A stretch of DNA of 64,000 nt, from contig OX328132.1 in the NCBI GenBank assembly GCA_946811695.1, positions 59,822,449 through 59,886,448 of the forward strand, written 5' to 3'. A model generated the notes under the pieces. It saw only the letters and a list, made by a program, of their open reading frames with translations, had not been told where the DNA came from and searched no databases. Below are positions 1-10,433 of the stretch, piece by piece. Origin of the DNA: Gonocerus acuteangulatus (lineage: Eukaryota > Arthropoda > Insecta > Hemiptera > Coreidae). Position 1 is the first letter of the stretch. Each line of letters begins with the position of its first letter. Both the position numbers and the translations under genes were made by a program.

Positions 1-52
1 TTTCATCAAAATCGGACCATTTTTGAGCCGTCAGGAGCGCGAACAGACAAGC

Positions 53-89
<37 letters not shown>

Positions 90-229
90 CAAATTTTAGC
101 CACCTATATTTTCGTGATCTATAGGGTCTGAAACGTGAAAGTTTCTAGTCGGCACTTCCGGATTGCGTCATGAGGTCAACCTCATAAGCGGGTTCTCCCT
201 ATGGAGATAGGGAGTAACCGCGCTAAAAA
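1..229 (+). mobile_element. Helentron-like non-autonomous element, 3' end
   Basis: The window opens inside a copy of the dominant repeat family. After a (TA)n tract near 48-90 comes the conserved block ending in a GC-rich hairpin at 188-223 (arms GCGGGTTCTCCCTAT and ATAGGGAGTAACCGCGC), then CTAAAAA. The same 3' end is seen at 34517, 34872 and 38308 and, inverted, at 28613. A terminal hairpin next to CTAA is typical of Helitron/Helentron 3' ends; family assignment is inference. The 5' part lies outside the window. Confidence 0.6.
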
Positions 230-840
230 GAGTATTTTATAAAGGGAGCCTGCTAGATTTGTTGTTACCAGGTATGTAAACATAACATCACGTGGACAAG
301 TTTAGAATGAGGGAGGAAGCGGTGAATTTCCTGTAGCTACTAGGTACTGTCAGATTCCTGTGAAGGCTGATTCTTATAATCTCCCGTTCTCCGGTATGCC
401 ATTGCGTCGGTGTTTTAATTTTTCTCAAAATACCAAAACATAATATTAACCTTTAAGTAGAGATGTGGGGAGTTTTCAGCACCCCATGACTTAATTAGCA
501 CTATATTTTGAATTTAAAAATTTACAATCCATTTCATCGCTTTGGTACCTTCATAAATAGTAGTTCTGTTCAAATTAAGGTTGCATTCGCATAAAACAAA
601 ACATTATTTGTTTATTTTCTGGGCCTTCTACTGGCTTAGGGTGTTCACAACACCCTACTTACGTAACAAAAATTTAAAATATAATGTCTTCTTTCGACCG
701 CCGTTTGACATTTTATATGAAGAGAATCAAGAAATAATGAAGAGGCGTTTTAAGTAAATGTGTGAAAATGATGGAGAAGATGAGTCTATTGATTCGGAAG
801 ATGAGGAAAGAGATAGATATTTTTGAAAAATCTACTATAT
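230..840. other. unannotated AT-rich stretch
   Basis: No coding frame, RNA gene or repeat structure was recognised here. Short open frames are AT-rich and lack recognisable motifs. Confidence 0.4.
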
Positions 841-1336
841 ATTTGTCAAATACCACGCACTCACTCACTCACTTACTGACCTATCATCCCCTAGCCCAAA
901 CCACACGACAGAAAATTTTGAAATTTTGCATGGACACTCCCTATAGAACGTAGGCGCTCGCAAAGAAAGGATTTTTTGAAATTTGAATTTTTAAGTATTT
1001 TTCGAGGGGTTTAAAGTCTTAGATGTTTAGAACATGCAAGCCTAGGCAGCAAGCGTTGCTAGGACGATAACAGAACAGCTGTTACCGTACATTATCTATT
1101 TCATAGTATTATTTTTAATTGAGGTTAATTTCAACTATCATGGCAGGCCTTGAATTACAAAAACTGAGATTAAAATGTGAATTTGTCCCTCAAAGAGTTT
1201 CCGCCCATGACACAAAAATTTGAAATTTTGCAAGGGCCATCCGTTTAGAGTGTAAACACTCGCTAAGAAAGGTTTTTTATTTTTATATTCAAACGTTTAA
1301 GTGCTATTAGGGGGGTTTGAATTATTAAGAAGAAAA
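841..1336 (+). repeat. two diverged copies of a dispersed repeat (family D)
   Basis: Two blocks, about 850-1020 and 1180-1320, share the order TTGAAATTTTGCA, an actc(g)ctaagaaagg-type segment, an AT-rich part and GGGGTTT. A related block with CACTCACTGACTCATCA and the same TTGAAATTTTGCA lies at 43620-43700. No coding potential was seen. Element class unknown. Confidence 0.45.
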
Positions 1337-1337
1337 T

Positions 1338-1412
1338 GGTTCGATTTTGATAACATTTGGTACAAAAATCTATCTTCTTATTTAAAAGTTTATGTTCATT
1401 AACCACCAATCA
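1338..1412 (-). mobile_element. Helentron-like fragment abutting the satellite array
   Basis: The segment matches the conserved internal block of the Helentron-like family (gattttgat...tttggtacaaaaatc...gttcattaacca) in minus orientation, as at 28810-28900. It breaks off at about 1405, where an inverted copy of a satellite segment (CACCAATCACGAATTTGT) begins. The 160-bp array therefore starts directly beside, or inside, a Helentron-like element. Confidence 0.55.
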
Positions 1413-1733
1413 CGAATTTGTGCTGGCGTAATATTACGCTAGCACAGCCACGTTTTCTCGGAAACGGCTGGAGCGACAAATTTGTGACTGGTGTCATTCT
1501 AGAGCAACAAATTAGCAACAAATTGTGGTACCAATCTGAATTTCGTCAGACAATTAGATCAAAAGTTACGGGGGTGTCTGTGCTAGCGTAATATTACGCT
1601 AGCACAGCCACGTTTTCTGGGAAACGGCTGGAGCGACAAATTCGTGATTGGTGTCATTCTAGAGCAACAAATTAGCAACAAATTCTCGTACCAATCTGAA
1701 TTTCGTCAGACAATTAGATCAAAAGTTACAAGG

Positions 1734-1771
1734 GTGGCTGTGCTAGCGTAATATTACGCTAGCACAGCCAC
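1734..1771. other. perfect 38-bp palindrome containing TAATATTAC (representative)
   Basis: Left arm 1734-1752 is the exact reverse complement of 1753-1771. As a hairpin it gives a 15-bp stem (GTGGCTGTGCTAGCG) with TAATATTA in the loop; TAATATTAC lies at 1749-1757. The monomer at 2061 is identical, and others carry one or two arm mismatches (GCTGGCG or CGGTAGC). TAATATTAC in a hairpin loop is the origin signature of geminiviruses and many other CRESS DNA replicons, nicked by a HUH Rep. Function here is inference, because a palindrome can produce this 9-mer without that ancestry. Confidence 0.75.
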
Positions 1772-1791
1772 GTTTTCTCGGAAACGGCTGG

Positions 1792-1844
1792 AGCGACAAA
1801 TTCGTGATTGGTGTCATTCTAGAGCAACAAATTAGCAACAAATT
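1792..1844 (+). repeat. iteron-like triplet AGCRACAAATT (representative)
   Basis: Three direct repeats at 1792-1802 (AGCGACAAATT), 1823-1833 and 1834-1844 (both AGCAACAAATT) lie 40-95 bp from the palindrome centre, and recur in every monomer. Short direct repeats beside a hairpin are how Rep proteins find CRESS origins. The arrangement is seen directly; Rep binding is not shown. Confidence 0.7.
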
Positions 1845-2760
1845 CTCGTACCATTCTGAATTTCGTCAGACAATTAGATCAAAAGTTACGGGGGTGGCTG
1901 TGCTGGCGTAATATTACGGTAGCACAGCCACGTTTTCTCGGAAACGGCTGGAGCGACAAATTCGTGATTGGTGTCATTCTAGAGCAACAAATTAGCAACA
2001 AATTCTCGTACCAATCTGAATTTCGTCAGACAATTAGATCAAAAGTTACAAGGGTGGCTGTGCTAGCGTAATATTACGCTAGCACAGCCACGTTTTCTCG
2101 GAAACGGCTGGAGCGACAAATTCGTGATTGGTGTCATTCTAGAGCAACAAATTAGCAACAAATTCTCGTACCATTCTGAATTTCGTCAGACAATTAGATC
2201 AAAAGTTACGGGGGTGGCTGTGCTGGCGTAATATTACGGTAGCACAGCCACGTTTTCTCGGAAACGGCTGGAGCGACAAATTCGTGATTGGTGTCATTCT
2301 AGAGCAACAAATTAGCAACAAATTCTGGTACCAATCTGAATTTCATCAGACAATTAGATCAAAAGTTAGGGGGGTGGCTGTGCTGGCGTAATATTACGCT
2401 AGCACAGCCACGTTTTCTCGGAAACGGCTGGAGCGACAAATTCGTGATTGGTGTCATTCTAGAGCAACAAATTAGCAACAAATTCTCGTACCAATCTGAA
2501 TTTCGTCAGACAATTAGATCAAAAGTTACAAGGGTGGCTGTGCTAGCGTAATATTACGGTAGCACAGCCACGTTTTCTCGGAAACGGCTGGAGCGACAAA
2601 TTCGTGATTGGTGTCATTCTAGAGCAACAAATTAGCAACAAATTCTGGTACCAATCTGAATTTCGTCAGACAATTAGATCAAAAGTTACGGGGGTGGCTG
2701 TGCTGGCGTAATATTACGGTAGCACAGCCACGTTTTCTCGGAAACGGCCGGAGCAACAAA

Positions 2761-3186
2761 TTTGAAAATAGTGTAACAAATTAGCAACAAATTAGCAACA
2801 AATTACTGAGTATGTTAGAAGTTGGGGTTGCAATGTTGCTGTTCCAGCGTAATAGGGCTCTGAGTCATGATGAGGACTTCGTAACATCCTTCCCCCTCGC
2901 TCTATTATATGTACAGCCTTTCAGCAATGATAGGATCACCACCTTTCAACACGTCTTCTAGCATGGTTGGAAACAAACCATCCAACTAGAAGGACCTCTT
3001 CTGTAGCACTCTTAGGACACATCCTTTTTCCTCGTGTGACTACAATCCCTACATTATATATTTAGATACATATTTGTCTGATAGCCACAAATAACCTCAT
3101 CATTAGCTCTACTTCAAAATATCCTTTTCCCAAGTAGATTTATATCCGCGCCCAATGATTTTGTCTCAACGCTCTCCTCCTTTCAG
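2761..3186. other. array edge with extra iterons, then unannotated DNA
   Basis: After the ninth palindrome the monomer degrades into a run of AACAAATTAGC units (to about 2803) without further palindromes. From 2804 to 3186 no feature is recognised. Confidence 0.5.
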
Positions 3187-4116
3187 CGCTTATGAGGTTG
3201 ACTTCATAACGCAATCCGGAAGTGCCGACTAGAAAATTTCACGTTTCGGAACCCAGATTTTGATGAAATTTGCTACCAAAATACTTTGTGTGATATGGAA
3301 AGTCAAGTACGTTAACCAGCAGAATCCACCTACCAGAACATTGTTTTTTGGGTGAAATTCGCGCAAACATTGCGTTCGGAGCCTTTTAGGTACACTTTTT
3401 ATAGGTTCTTGATCGTAGGGAAACGAATAAAACTATTTTTAATGCTATATATGTTACAGACTTCCGGAAAAGTAAATAATACTAGTTGTCCTAACTAATT
3501 TTGTGTTAGGGTTTATTGAAATGATCTAAATATTTTCTAAATATTTGATATTTATAAGAACTACGTTATTTAAATTTTGGTTTATTTTGGGGTTAAGGAA
3601 ATTATAGAAAAACAATGATTTACAGACATGAACATTTTTGGGATGTTCTTATATTTTGTTAAATATCTTGAAAACGGCTGGGAAATCGTGGTACGTGGAC
3701 AGCAACCATTCATTGGACATTTTCGATGTGACGATCTTAGTGCTTAAAATTAGTTTTGTTGTTTTGAACGGATATATGTCTATGTTTAACTCACTTTTTA
3801 ATTGGTTGTTTTTTGTTTTATATAAAATTTAACAGTAAAACGAGTATTTTAATAAAACAAGGTATGAAAATGAGAAACGTATTGGTAATAATGTTTTCCT
3901 AGGGCGAACGTTGAGAGGGCAGGGACAGTCATTTCCGCTCAGGATACTTTCAGTTTCCAGTTTTGGCGCCTTAAATCTTCCATCTCCTACAGGTTTGATT
4001 TTATATTTTAAACTAAAGATCAAACTCTACTAATAACTGATTCTATTCCTATACAAATGCCACGAGGTATATGAACGGAAACGCGCTAAGATGACGCATT
4101 TGCTGCCAGTCGAACC
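3187..4116 (-). mobile_element. Helentron-like non-autonomous element
   Basis: The 5' end is at about 4116: read on the minus strand, a GTTCGACTGGC start, a hairpin-like GCAG segment, then CATCTTAGCGCGTTTCCG. The body follows the family order (gaaaacggctgggaaatcg, a ttaaggaaa block, cgttaaccagcag, gattttgatgaaatttg, ggaagtgccgact). The 3' end near 3187 (AGCGCTTATGAGG) has lost its hairpin. The (TA)n tract present in other copies is missing. No coding capacity. Confidence 0.55.
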
Positions 4117-5130
4117 TTTTACACATGTCGTAAAATCCACTCAAACATTCCGCTTGAGTAGAAGGAACTGCGTCATCGTAATATGTGTCCGCAACATTCC
4201 TTTTCCTCGTACGGTTACCTGAACTGGCATTCGGCAATGATTTTCTCGTTATGCTCGCCTGCTTTCGTCATCACTAATCGTCAGACCACAATCCTTTCGA
4301 GTAGAAGCAATTGAGTATCTTCAGCTCGTTTTCAACAACATTATTTTTCCTTGTACAATAACATGCGCTTCATTTAAGTATTGGTTTTACATTGATCTCA
4401 CCTCCTTGTTTCCTCCTAAATTCCTTTTCCCTCGTACTGTTTATTTTATGCTCTGTCTTTAGGATATGATATGAGAGACCAATATCGAACTCAAGTTTCT
4501 GAAATCAGTTGAAACCCTTTCCTAAGCAAATGTAACGCTTTTCAACGCAATTGTCAACCTTTTTATTTCAATTGTAACAGTTTACATTTCAATTATCACC
4601 CTTGAAAATTTACCGAACTGGGGAGTGGGTGAATTTAGGGCCTCAGAACTCAACGGGATAAATCATCGCAACCTTTTTCTTTAAATCTCTTGTTAGGACA
4701 AAAATGAGGGAAATAATTCAAAAAACGATTATTTAGATGATTTTTTGTTTCTGAAAAAGTCCATTTAAGAAAAATAGGACCTTGTAATCTGAACTTAACA
4801 ACAGTATCGTCATGATTTTGGCAATAAAATAGCAAACATTTAAACATAAGAAAACATTTAAGTTTATTACCCCCCCCCCCCCCCCCAAGAAGAAAATAAT
4901 GAAAGAAATCTAAACTGAACTGAACATTATCACATTTATTCAGTTTATGTAGTCTTAATTTCTCAGGATAAAATGCATTTTTATTTATTTATGTTTTAAT
5001 GAGTTCCTCAAAAAGAAATAATTATGTATGTTTAATAAGAAAAACCATTGCTTTTTGAAAATTGTATTAATTTTATTCGTTTACTGCTTTTTGACAATAA
5101 TAGTTTTGAAAAAAAAAAAAAAATCCAGTC
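4117..5130. other. unannotated AT-rich stretch
   Basis: It contains a C17 run at 4870-4886 and an A-rich run near 5110-5123. No gene or structured element was recognised. Confidence 0.4.
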
Positions 5131-5450
5131 ATGATTTATTCCATTAGATGGCGTCGTTTTTAAAATTATTCTGGTAGTAAATTTGATTTGTCAGTAAAAA
5201 AAGGTAAGTAAAATGAGAAACAATTTCGTATTATTTGGCGTTTTTAATAGAGCTTTCCGTAAGAACAAACTAAAGTCGATGAGGCGGCGTCACATTTTCA
5301 CTTGGCTACTTTCAATTTTGGGCGCCTAAAATCTTGCTTTTCTTTGACATTCCATTAAACTTTTTCAAGTTTAAGGCCTGGGGAAAAAGTTAGTTTCTAA
5401 TTCAGGCTTGCGAAGTAAAACTAGTGAAACCAAGTTATGGACTGAATGGG
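5131..5450 (-). mobile_element. diverged Helentron-like fragment
   Basis: It matches the internal block near the 5' end of the family (aaggtaagtaaaatgagaaac, gagctttccg, ggcgcctaaa-type segments), also seen at 3835-4000, 9640-9760 and 17560-17680. Both ends are missing. Confidence 0.35.
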
Positions 5451-5521
5451 TGACGTCCGAGTGATGATGATGGCATTATAAATTGGCGGCAACCTGTGGA
5501 TAAAAAAAATCAGTGATGTAA

Positions 5522-5592
5522 CAGGCCACGAGAGCCCTGAGGGGCAGATACTATAGAGGTATCTGATTCATGATCATACGGCACACGTTAAA
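5522..5592. repeat. dispersed repeat C, copy 1
   Basis: CAGGCCACGAGAGCCCTGAG and the following GGGCAGATACTAT...CATACGGCAC closely match 62166-62230 and, more distantly, 19392-19440. The longer copies end with GTGCTCCGG-like sequence. Probably a retroposon fragment; class not determined. Confidence 0.5.
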
Positions 5593-6284
5593 CACACACA
5601 CAAAAAAAAAGTTAACGGGAATGCGCCATCTTCAGCATTTCCATTCATTTTTATCTCTGCGAATCAGTCATAGCGACCATCGCCTTTACTTCCTGCCGAT
5701 TAACGTATTCTCCCAAATCCCTAAGTTTGTCATAGTAACCTTGGAAACTGTTTGAGAACAACAATTTTCATCGACCTCGATTTCTTAATCCATTTATTAG
5801 TAGCTTTGAGTGACACGTGAATCGACGATAGGATTGCCTCCTCCTATAAAGGAAATATGACGAGAAACATTATTACTGAATATAAAGATTGTGGATTGTT
5901 ACGATTCAGTCGAGTTGACAGAAATTCTAATAAAAATACATTTACGAGCTCCCATAAATATTCTATGAATACCTAAACGAGTCATTCCGAAGGACAATGT
6001 TCAACCTTTTAATTCACCGTTTAATATATTAAGCCTTTCAATCTTCCTTTTGAAGTTGTGAGCAAATGAATTATTTGGACTGTTCCATCTGTTTAAGTTG
6101 AATTGCCTATGATGAATACGGCGACTTTTAATATCAGCAGTATAATTTATATAATAATAAAAAACGAAATTAATTTTACTGCAAATCTTTTATTCTTACT
6201 TGGTGTACGCGTTTGAAACCATAGCCTAATCACGAGCTTATTAGAAAAAAAAATTACCTGGTCATATTACTACAGATGTTTTAA

Positions 6285-6286
<2 letters not shown>
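5593..6286. other. unannotated AT-rich stretch
   Basis: A short (CA)/(A) run lies near 5594-5611. Nothing else is recognised. Confidence 0.35.

Positions 6287-6353
<67 letters not shown>
6287..6353. repeat. (TA)n microsatellite
   Basis: About 33 TA units directly bound the 5' side of the repeat family B element that follows. Confidence 0.95.
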
Positions 6354-6357
<4 letters not shown>

Positions 6358-6636
6358 CACGTGTCTGTCTGTTTATCTCTTTTTCTGTTTATTTATTTGT
6401 TTGTTCCTTATACAAATCTACACCGTTTGACCGATATTGACCAAACTTGGCACACAGGTAGGTCTTGATACGAGAAATCTCCTAGGCTAGGTCAAAATAG
6501 TCAAATTTCAAAATTTGGTCAAAAGGTCAAACGTTTTGTTCAAGAAAAATTGGCTACACTGAACCATTCAGATTGCGACGGCCATTTTGAATCGACTATT
6601 ACTGGCCGGCGCTAATGGCCAAGATGTAGATGCGCC

Positions 6637-6673
<37 letters not shown>

Positions 6674-6875
6674 ATTACTGGCCTCTGTCGGCTGTTTAGA
6701 TGAAGTGCTGTTGTGCTTGCCTCTACCAGTATCATTATGAACTAAAACAAATTCACATCGTTTGACCGATTTTCGTAACTGGGTATAGACAACTAGGTAT
6801 AAAGTAGATCTTGATACGGGGAGAGTCATAGACAGAAAGTAGGTGTAGCATGGCACACTGGGTAATAGCTAGTAT
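6354..6875 (+). repeat. dispersed repeat B (TA-anchored)
   Basis: It starts with aatcacgtgtctgtctg beside (TA)n and contains ccttatacaaatc, caccgtttgaccga, ccaaacttggcacacag and gtcttgatacg. It ends with agcatggcacactgggtaa and tagctagta. The same block is at 39600-40018, is tandemly amplified at 43901-44520 and is inverted at 18391-18600. No ORF. It is interrupted by a short retroposon (6608-6670). Class unknown. Confidence 0.6.
6608..6670 (+). mobile_element. micro-retroposon: 31-nt body plus poly(A)
   Basis: A 31-nt body (6608-6638, GGCGCTAATGGCC...GATGCGCCGT) is followed by A32 and bracketed by a perfect 13-bp duplication, ACTATTACTGGCC (6595-6607 and 6671-6683). The body ends are complementary (GGCGC/GCGCC). 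Poly(A) plus a target-site duplication show LINE-type retroposition. The body length is identical to that of the copy at 32961-33056. Confidence 0.8.
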
Positions 6876-7384
6876 CTAATAAATGGCGAAAATAAACAAT
6901 TTGGAGCTAATTTGAATTGGTTTTAATTATTGACAGCCAGTTACATTTAAGTTATTTCAATGTTTTACTATTAAGCGTGTTTTTCCCTCCTCTCCCCGGG
7001 GGAAAAAAAGTGTTATGACCTCAACCAAATTACGCAATCCATCTGAGAAGTTTCGTAATCCGTTTGTACCGAACCTATACCCCTCCTGATCCTAAATCCT
7101 GATCCTGATCTGTTTGTAGATTATTTCGGGTGAATTAAACTTGAAGTTTCATAAATGAGGGTTTCTCTCCAGTGTATATGTTTAAAATGTTTTAATGAGT
7201 TTCCTCCCTCCCTATAGAGAGAAAATCCGCTCATGTCGACTCGATTACACAATATGGAGGTACATACAAGAAATCTGGGCGCTACATATTTGTATCGCGC
7301 TCTCCTGCCACCATAAAAACTTGGTCTAAGACCAAAGGACATATTCATTAACTAGTAAAATACCCGGAACACTGTTTTCACATT
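6876..7384. other. unannotated stretch
   Basis: No recognisable gene. A tcctgatcctaaatcctgat duplication lies near 7083-7112. Confidence 0.35.
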
Positions 7385-8740
7385 TGATGATGGTGTTGGT
7401 ATGCCAGGAGCAGACTCCCACAGTATTCTACTGAGCTTTGAAGATGGTTCTTATATGCCATGTGCAGATATCCATGTATGCTACGGAGCTTTGGTGATGG
7501 TTCTTATATGTCATGAGCAGATATTCATGTATGCTACGGAGCTTTGGTGATGGTTCTTATATGCCATGTGCAGATATCCATGTATGCTACGGTGCTTTGT
7601 TGATGGTTCTTATATGCCATGTGCAGATATCCATGTATGCTACGGAGCTTTGGTGATGGTTCTTATATGCCATGTGCAGATATCCATGTATGCTACGGAG
7701 CTTTGGTGATGGTTCTTATATGCTATGTGCAGATATCCATGTATGCTACGGTGCTTTGGTGATGGTTCTTATATGCCATGTGCAGATATCCATGTATGCT
7801 ACGGAGCTTTGGGGATGGTTCTTATATGCCATGTGCAGACATCCTTAGGGTGGGTTTACACTAGGATAGTTATTTCAGGATATTTATATCAGAGAGAAAT
7901 TGCGAATAATGAAAACCATGTGTTCGCGGAACTCCGCTCATTATATGTAAGAAGTACACCCCGTCAAGTGCTGCACTCTAGCCGCAGCCCCCGGGAACTA
8001 TTTGCCCGCGGCAGTACGAACTGCACGAAGAAACAAGTTCGGAAGATACAGTCGCCTAGACAAAGTGTGGTAGTGTGGAACATTACTAAGTTTTTCCTTC
8101 CTAAGGTTTTACTCTCACATTATGGAGGAGTAAATATCCTAGCCACCCAGGCCGAGCGAAGGGAGCAGGAAATGGAGTAGGCCAGCCCACCATGATTTGG
8201 AGAAGCAAGAAAATGCAGCAAATAGCAGGGAGTGCTTAAGCACAAACTATACTCAAGACACCTCAAGGTACCTTTCTTAATTTCATCATTCTAAAGATCC
8301 AGCAAACCATCTCATCTCAACCAACCCCAGCAGCTCATCACACTCATCATTTCCCCATAATCAAAATTTAAGTAACCTACTAACCATAAATTGTTCCTGA
8401 GTTTTGGCTTTACACCCCCTCCATAGAATTATGCTTCTGTAATAAATCCTGAATTTCAATTTAACCTATGTACAAATCTCTGCAGTCCTTTACCACCAGT
8501 GGTCCACTCTAAACCATATAAAAAATGGTAGAGAGATCATAAACATAAACACCATGTAAAATTTATGTCTGACATAAATTCTATTTGGTTTACATTAGTG
8601 AGAATTTCTCTCTGATATAAATATCCTGCAATAACTATCCTAGAGTAAACCCACCCTTAGTATGCTATTGAGCTTTGAAGGTGGTGCTTAAAAGCCTTAG
8701 CTTTGATAATGACTTACTAAGTATGCTACTATGCCCATGT
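7385..8740 (+). repeat. 53-bp minisatellite, split by a transposon
   Basis: Units containing TATGCTACGGAGCTTTGG, TGATGGTTCTTATATGCCA and TGTGCAGATATCCATG repeat every 53 bp, about nine times from 7385 to 7844. A diverged remnant continues at 8660-8740, after the TTA-flanked element at 7848-8656. The frame is open in places, but this reflects the repeat, not a gene. Confidence 0.85.
7848..8656. mobile_element. TTA-flanked TIR element (PIF/Harbinger-like), 809 bp
   Basis: The inverted termini start GGGTGGGTTTACACTAG and extend imperfectly about 100 bp inwards (gatatttatatcagagagaaa). TTA occurs directly on both sides (7845-7847 and 8657-8659). It splits a 53-bp minisatellite unit, so the insertion is clear. 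TTA/TAA duplications are the hallmark of PIF/Harbinger. The interior (7930-8560) has no recognised transposase. A shorter relative is at 17050-17254. Confidence 0.75.
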
Positions 8741-9299
8741 GATGTGAAGTATACGAACCGAATGCACAACGGGAATTCACTTTTTTAATGTGAATTTGCA
8801 AAAGGAGTTTCAATAAAAAGAAATATTTAAAAATGATAAGATGTTTTGTTTGGACGATGATATAACACTAGAATAATTCACAATAAAAAAGTGAAGCGCC
8901 GTTGTTTTTGCGTCTGTATGCTCCACATCTGATGTGTGGTCTTAAACATTCCGACCAGAACAAATTCAAAGGTGAATTAGAAGCCATGAATTTTATTTTT
9001 TAGAGAACATTTTTTCAAAATAGAAGTTTCGTAATTTTCAACACAGAATCTGAATCTGTGAAAACCTTGGAATGTTTCACTTGAAAAAATGAATTTCCGG
9101 TCTGAATAGCACACTTCCGGCACGAAACGAGAGTTGATTTCTCCCTCTCTCTCTGAAATGGTCTGGTTTTCATGAAATGTAGTAAAAAAACCCTTTTTAG
9201 ATTTGAAAGGCAGAAACAAAATCGTCTATTTTTCGGCTTCGCCGTCATAGGGTTCCAGACATATTTCTTATAGGTAATGTTACGTGAGAAATCACATAA
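8741..9299. other. unannotated stretch
   Basis: Overlapping open frames on the minus strand (8977-9305) show no motif and look like chance. Nothing else is recognised. Confidence 0.35.
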
Positions 9300-9892
9300 A
9301 AACATTATTAAGGCTATACCGGTTTTTGCAAAAAGTGGACAAACCTAAAATTTTCTTAGGATTTTCTTATATTATCTTATATATCTCAAACCCGGTTTGG
9401 TGGTCATGAAAAGTGTAAGATGTCTATTTAAAAGCTTAATGCATTTCCTACAAAAACGATTCTTTTGCAATTTTCGATATTGTGATTTCATTCGGAAAAT
9501 TGAGATGTGATCTCATTCGCTTAAAATTCGAAAGTTCCGGTTTCATTCATTATAAAGGTTTTGGACTCCGCTTGCCTCAGTTATTAATTTGTTGTTAGTT
9601 TTCTACCTTACTTATTTTCATTGAAACACGAGAAACAAATGTGAAGCATTTTTATATTACTTATTGTTGAAATAGTGGGAGTCAAGGAGGATGAGCACGT
9701 AATATCCGCTTGGCTGGCGCCAATTTCCTGTTATCTTTTGGTGCGTAAATCTCGCTTTTCATCAAGATAATTTTGCGGGGGGGGGGGGTTAAATTTTTCA
9801 CAAAATTTCAAAAAATGTATTAGCTGTTTCTATTCCAAACAGCACTGAGGATAAGAACGGAAACGCGCTAAGATGACTGCAAGTCTGAAGAA
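9300..9892 (-). mobile_element. Helentron-like element, 5' portion
   Basis: Minus orientation: the 5' end near 9892 carries CATCTTAGCGCGTTTCCG, followed by the family's internal blocks (ggcgccaatt, gagaaacaaatg). The 3' half is lost. A G11 run lies at 9778-9788. Confidence 0.45.
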
Positions 9893-10430
9893 CCTGATTG
9901 GGGTTCCGCTGGAAATGGAAGACTTTAAACCAATAATACAAATAATTTAGTTCTCAAAACTTTTTTCTGCATAGTGTATTTTTCGCTTCTGAATTGTAGA
10001 TATGAATTTCCGTGCTACAAAACAAGTCTATAGGAATCATTGCAGAGTGAAGTCACCAAGGGAATTGGTCTGCAGAAACCATCTGTGTTGATGCAAGTCA
10101 AGTTATTTGAACATCAATTGCAGAAAATTGGTCATTCAACTGCATTCTCGCGTAATTGGTTCTTGGGAACGGCTATTATAATTGTGGTTATTGAGAAAAT
10201 TATTTTGCGTATAAATAAAAATAAACTAAACAGAAATTACGCCCCCCTCTGGTGCGCCTTTGAATTTTAGTTTGTTTCCGGTAAAATCCTTCTCTCAATG
10301 AATTAATTTTGCCTACATCCACAATACATAATTCTCATTAGTTGCGAACGATATAAATCCAATTTCGATGTACGAAAGAAAGAATTACCGGAACGAGAAA
10401 AATAATTTTGATCCGGAGCTCACCTCCGTT
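9893..10430. other. unannotated stretch
   Basis: A 76-codon open frame at 10040-10270 shows no recognisable domain. Nothing else is seen. Confidence 0.35.
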
Positions 10431-10433
10431 TTA

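Larger units (their letters stand above)
1421..2760. repeat. 160-bp satellite array with origin-like monomers
   Basis: Eight complete monomers start exactly 160 bp apart (1421, 1581, 1741, 1901, 2061, 2221, 2381, 2541), and a ninth diverges after about 50 bp from 2701. Each has (a) a palindrome of up to 38 bp whose centre holds TAATATTAC, (b) a small CGTTT/AAACG hairpin and (c) three near-identical 11-mers AGCRACAAATT. Monomers are over 95% alike by eye. Copies 3 and 5 share private variants (such as ccattctgaa), as partly do 4 and 6, giving a 320-bp higher-order unit. No coding potential. Tandem cores of about 150-160 bp are known inside Helentron-associated elements (DINE-1, pearl), and the flanks here are Helentron-like. 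Confidence 0.9.

Noticed and set aside
1421..2760. An integrated CRESS virus genome
   Set aside because: No Rep or capsid frame anywhere in or near the array; only the origin-like structure is present, repeated in tandem.
7725..8180. 151-codon open frame across the minisatellite and the TTA-flanked element
   Set aside because: Crosses an insertion boundary between a 53-bp repeat and a MITE, so it is not an ancestral gene.
8977..9305. Overlapping minus-strand frames of 80 and 96 codons
   Set aside because: No motif, overlapping different frames, AT-rich composition as in surrounding DNA.
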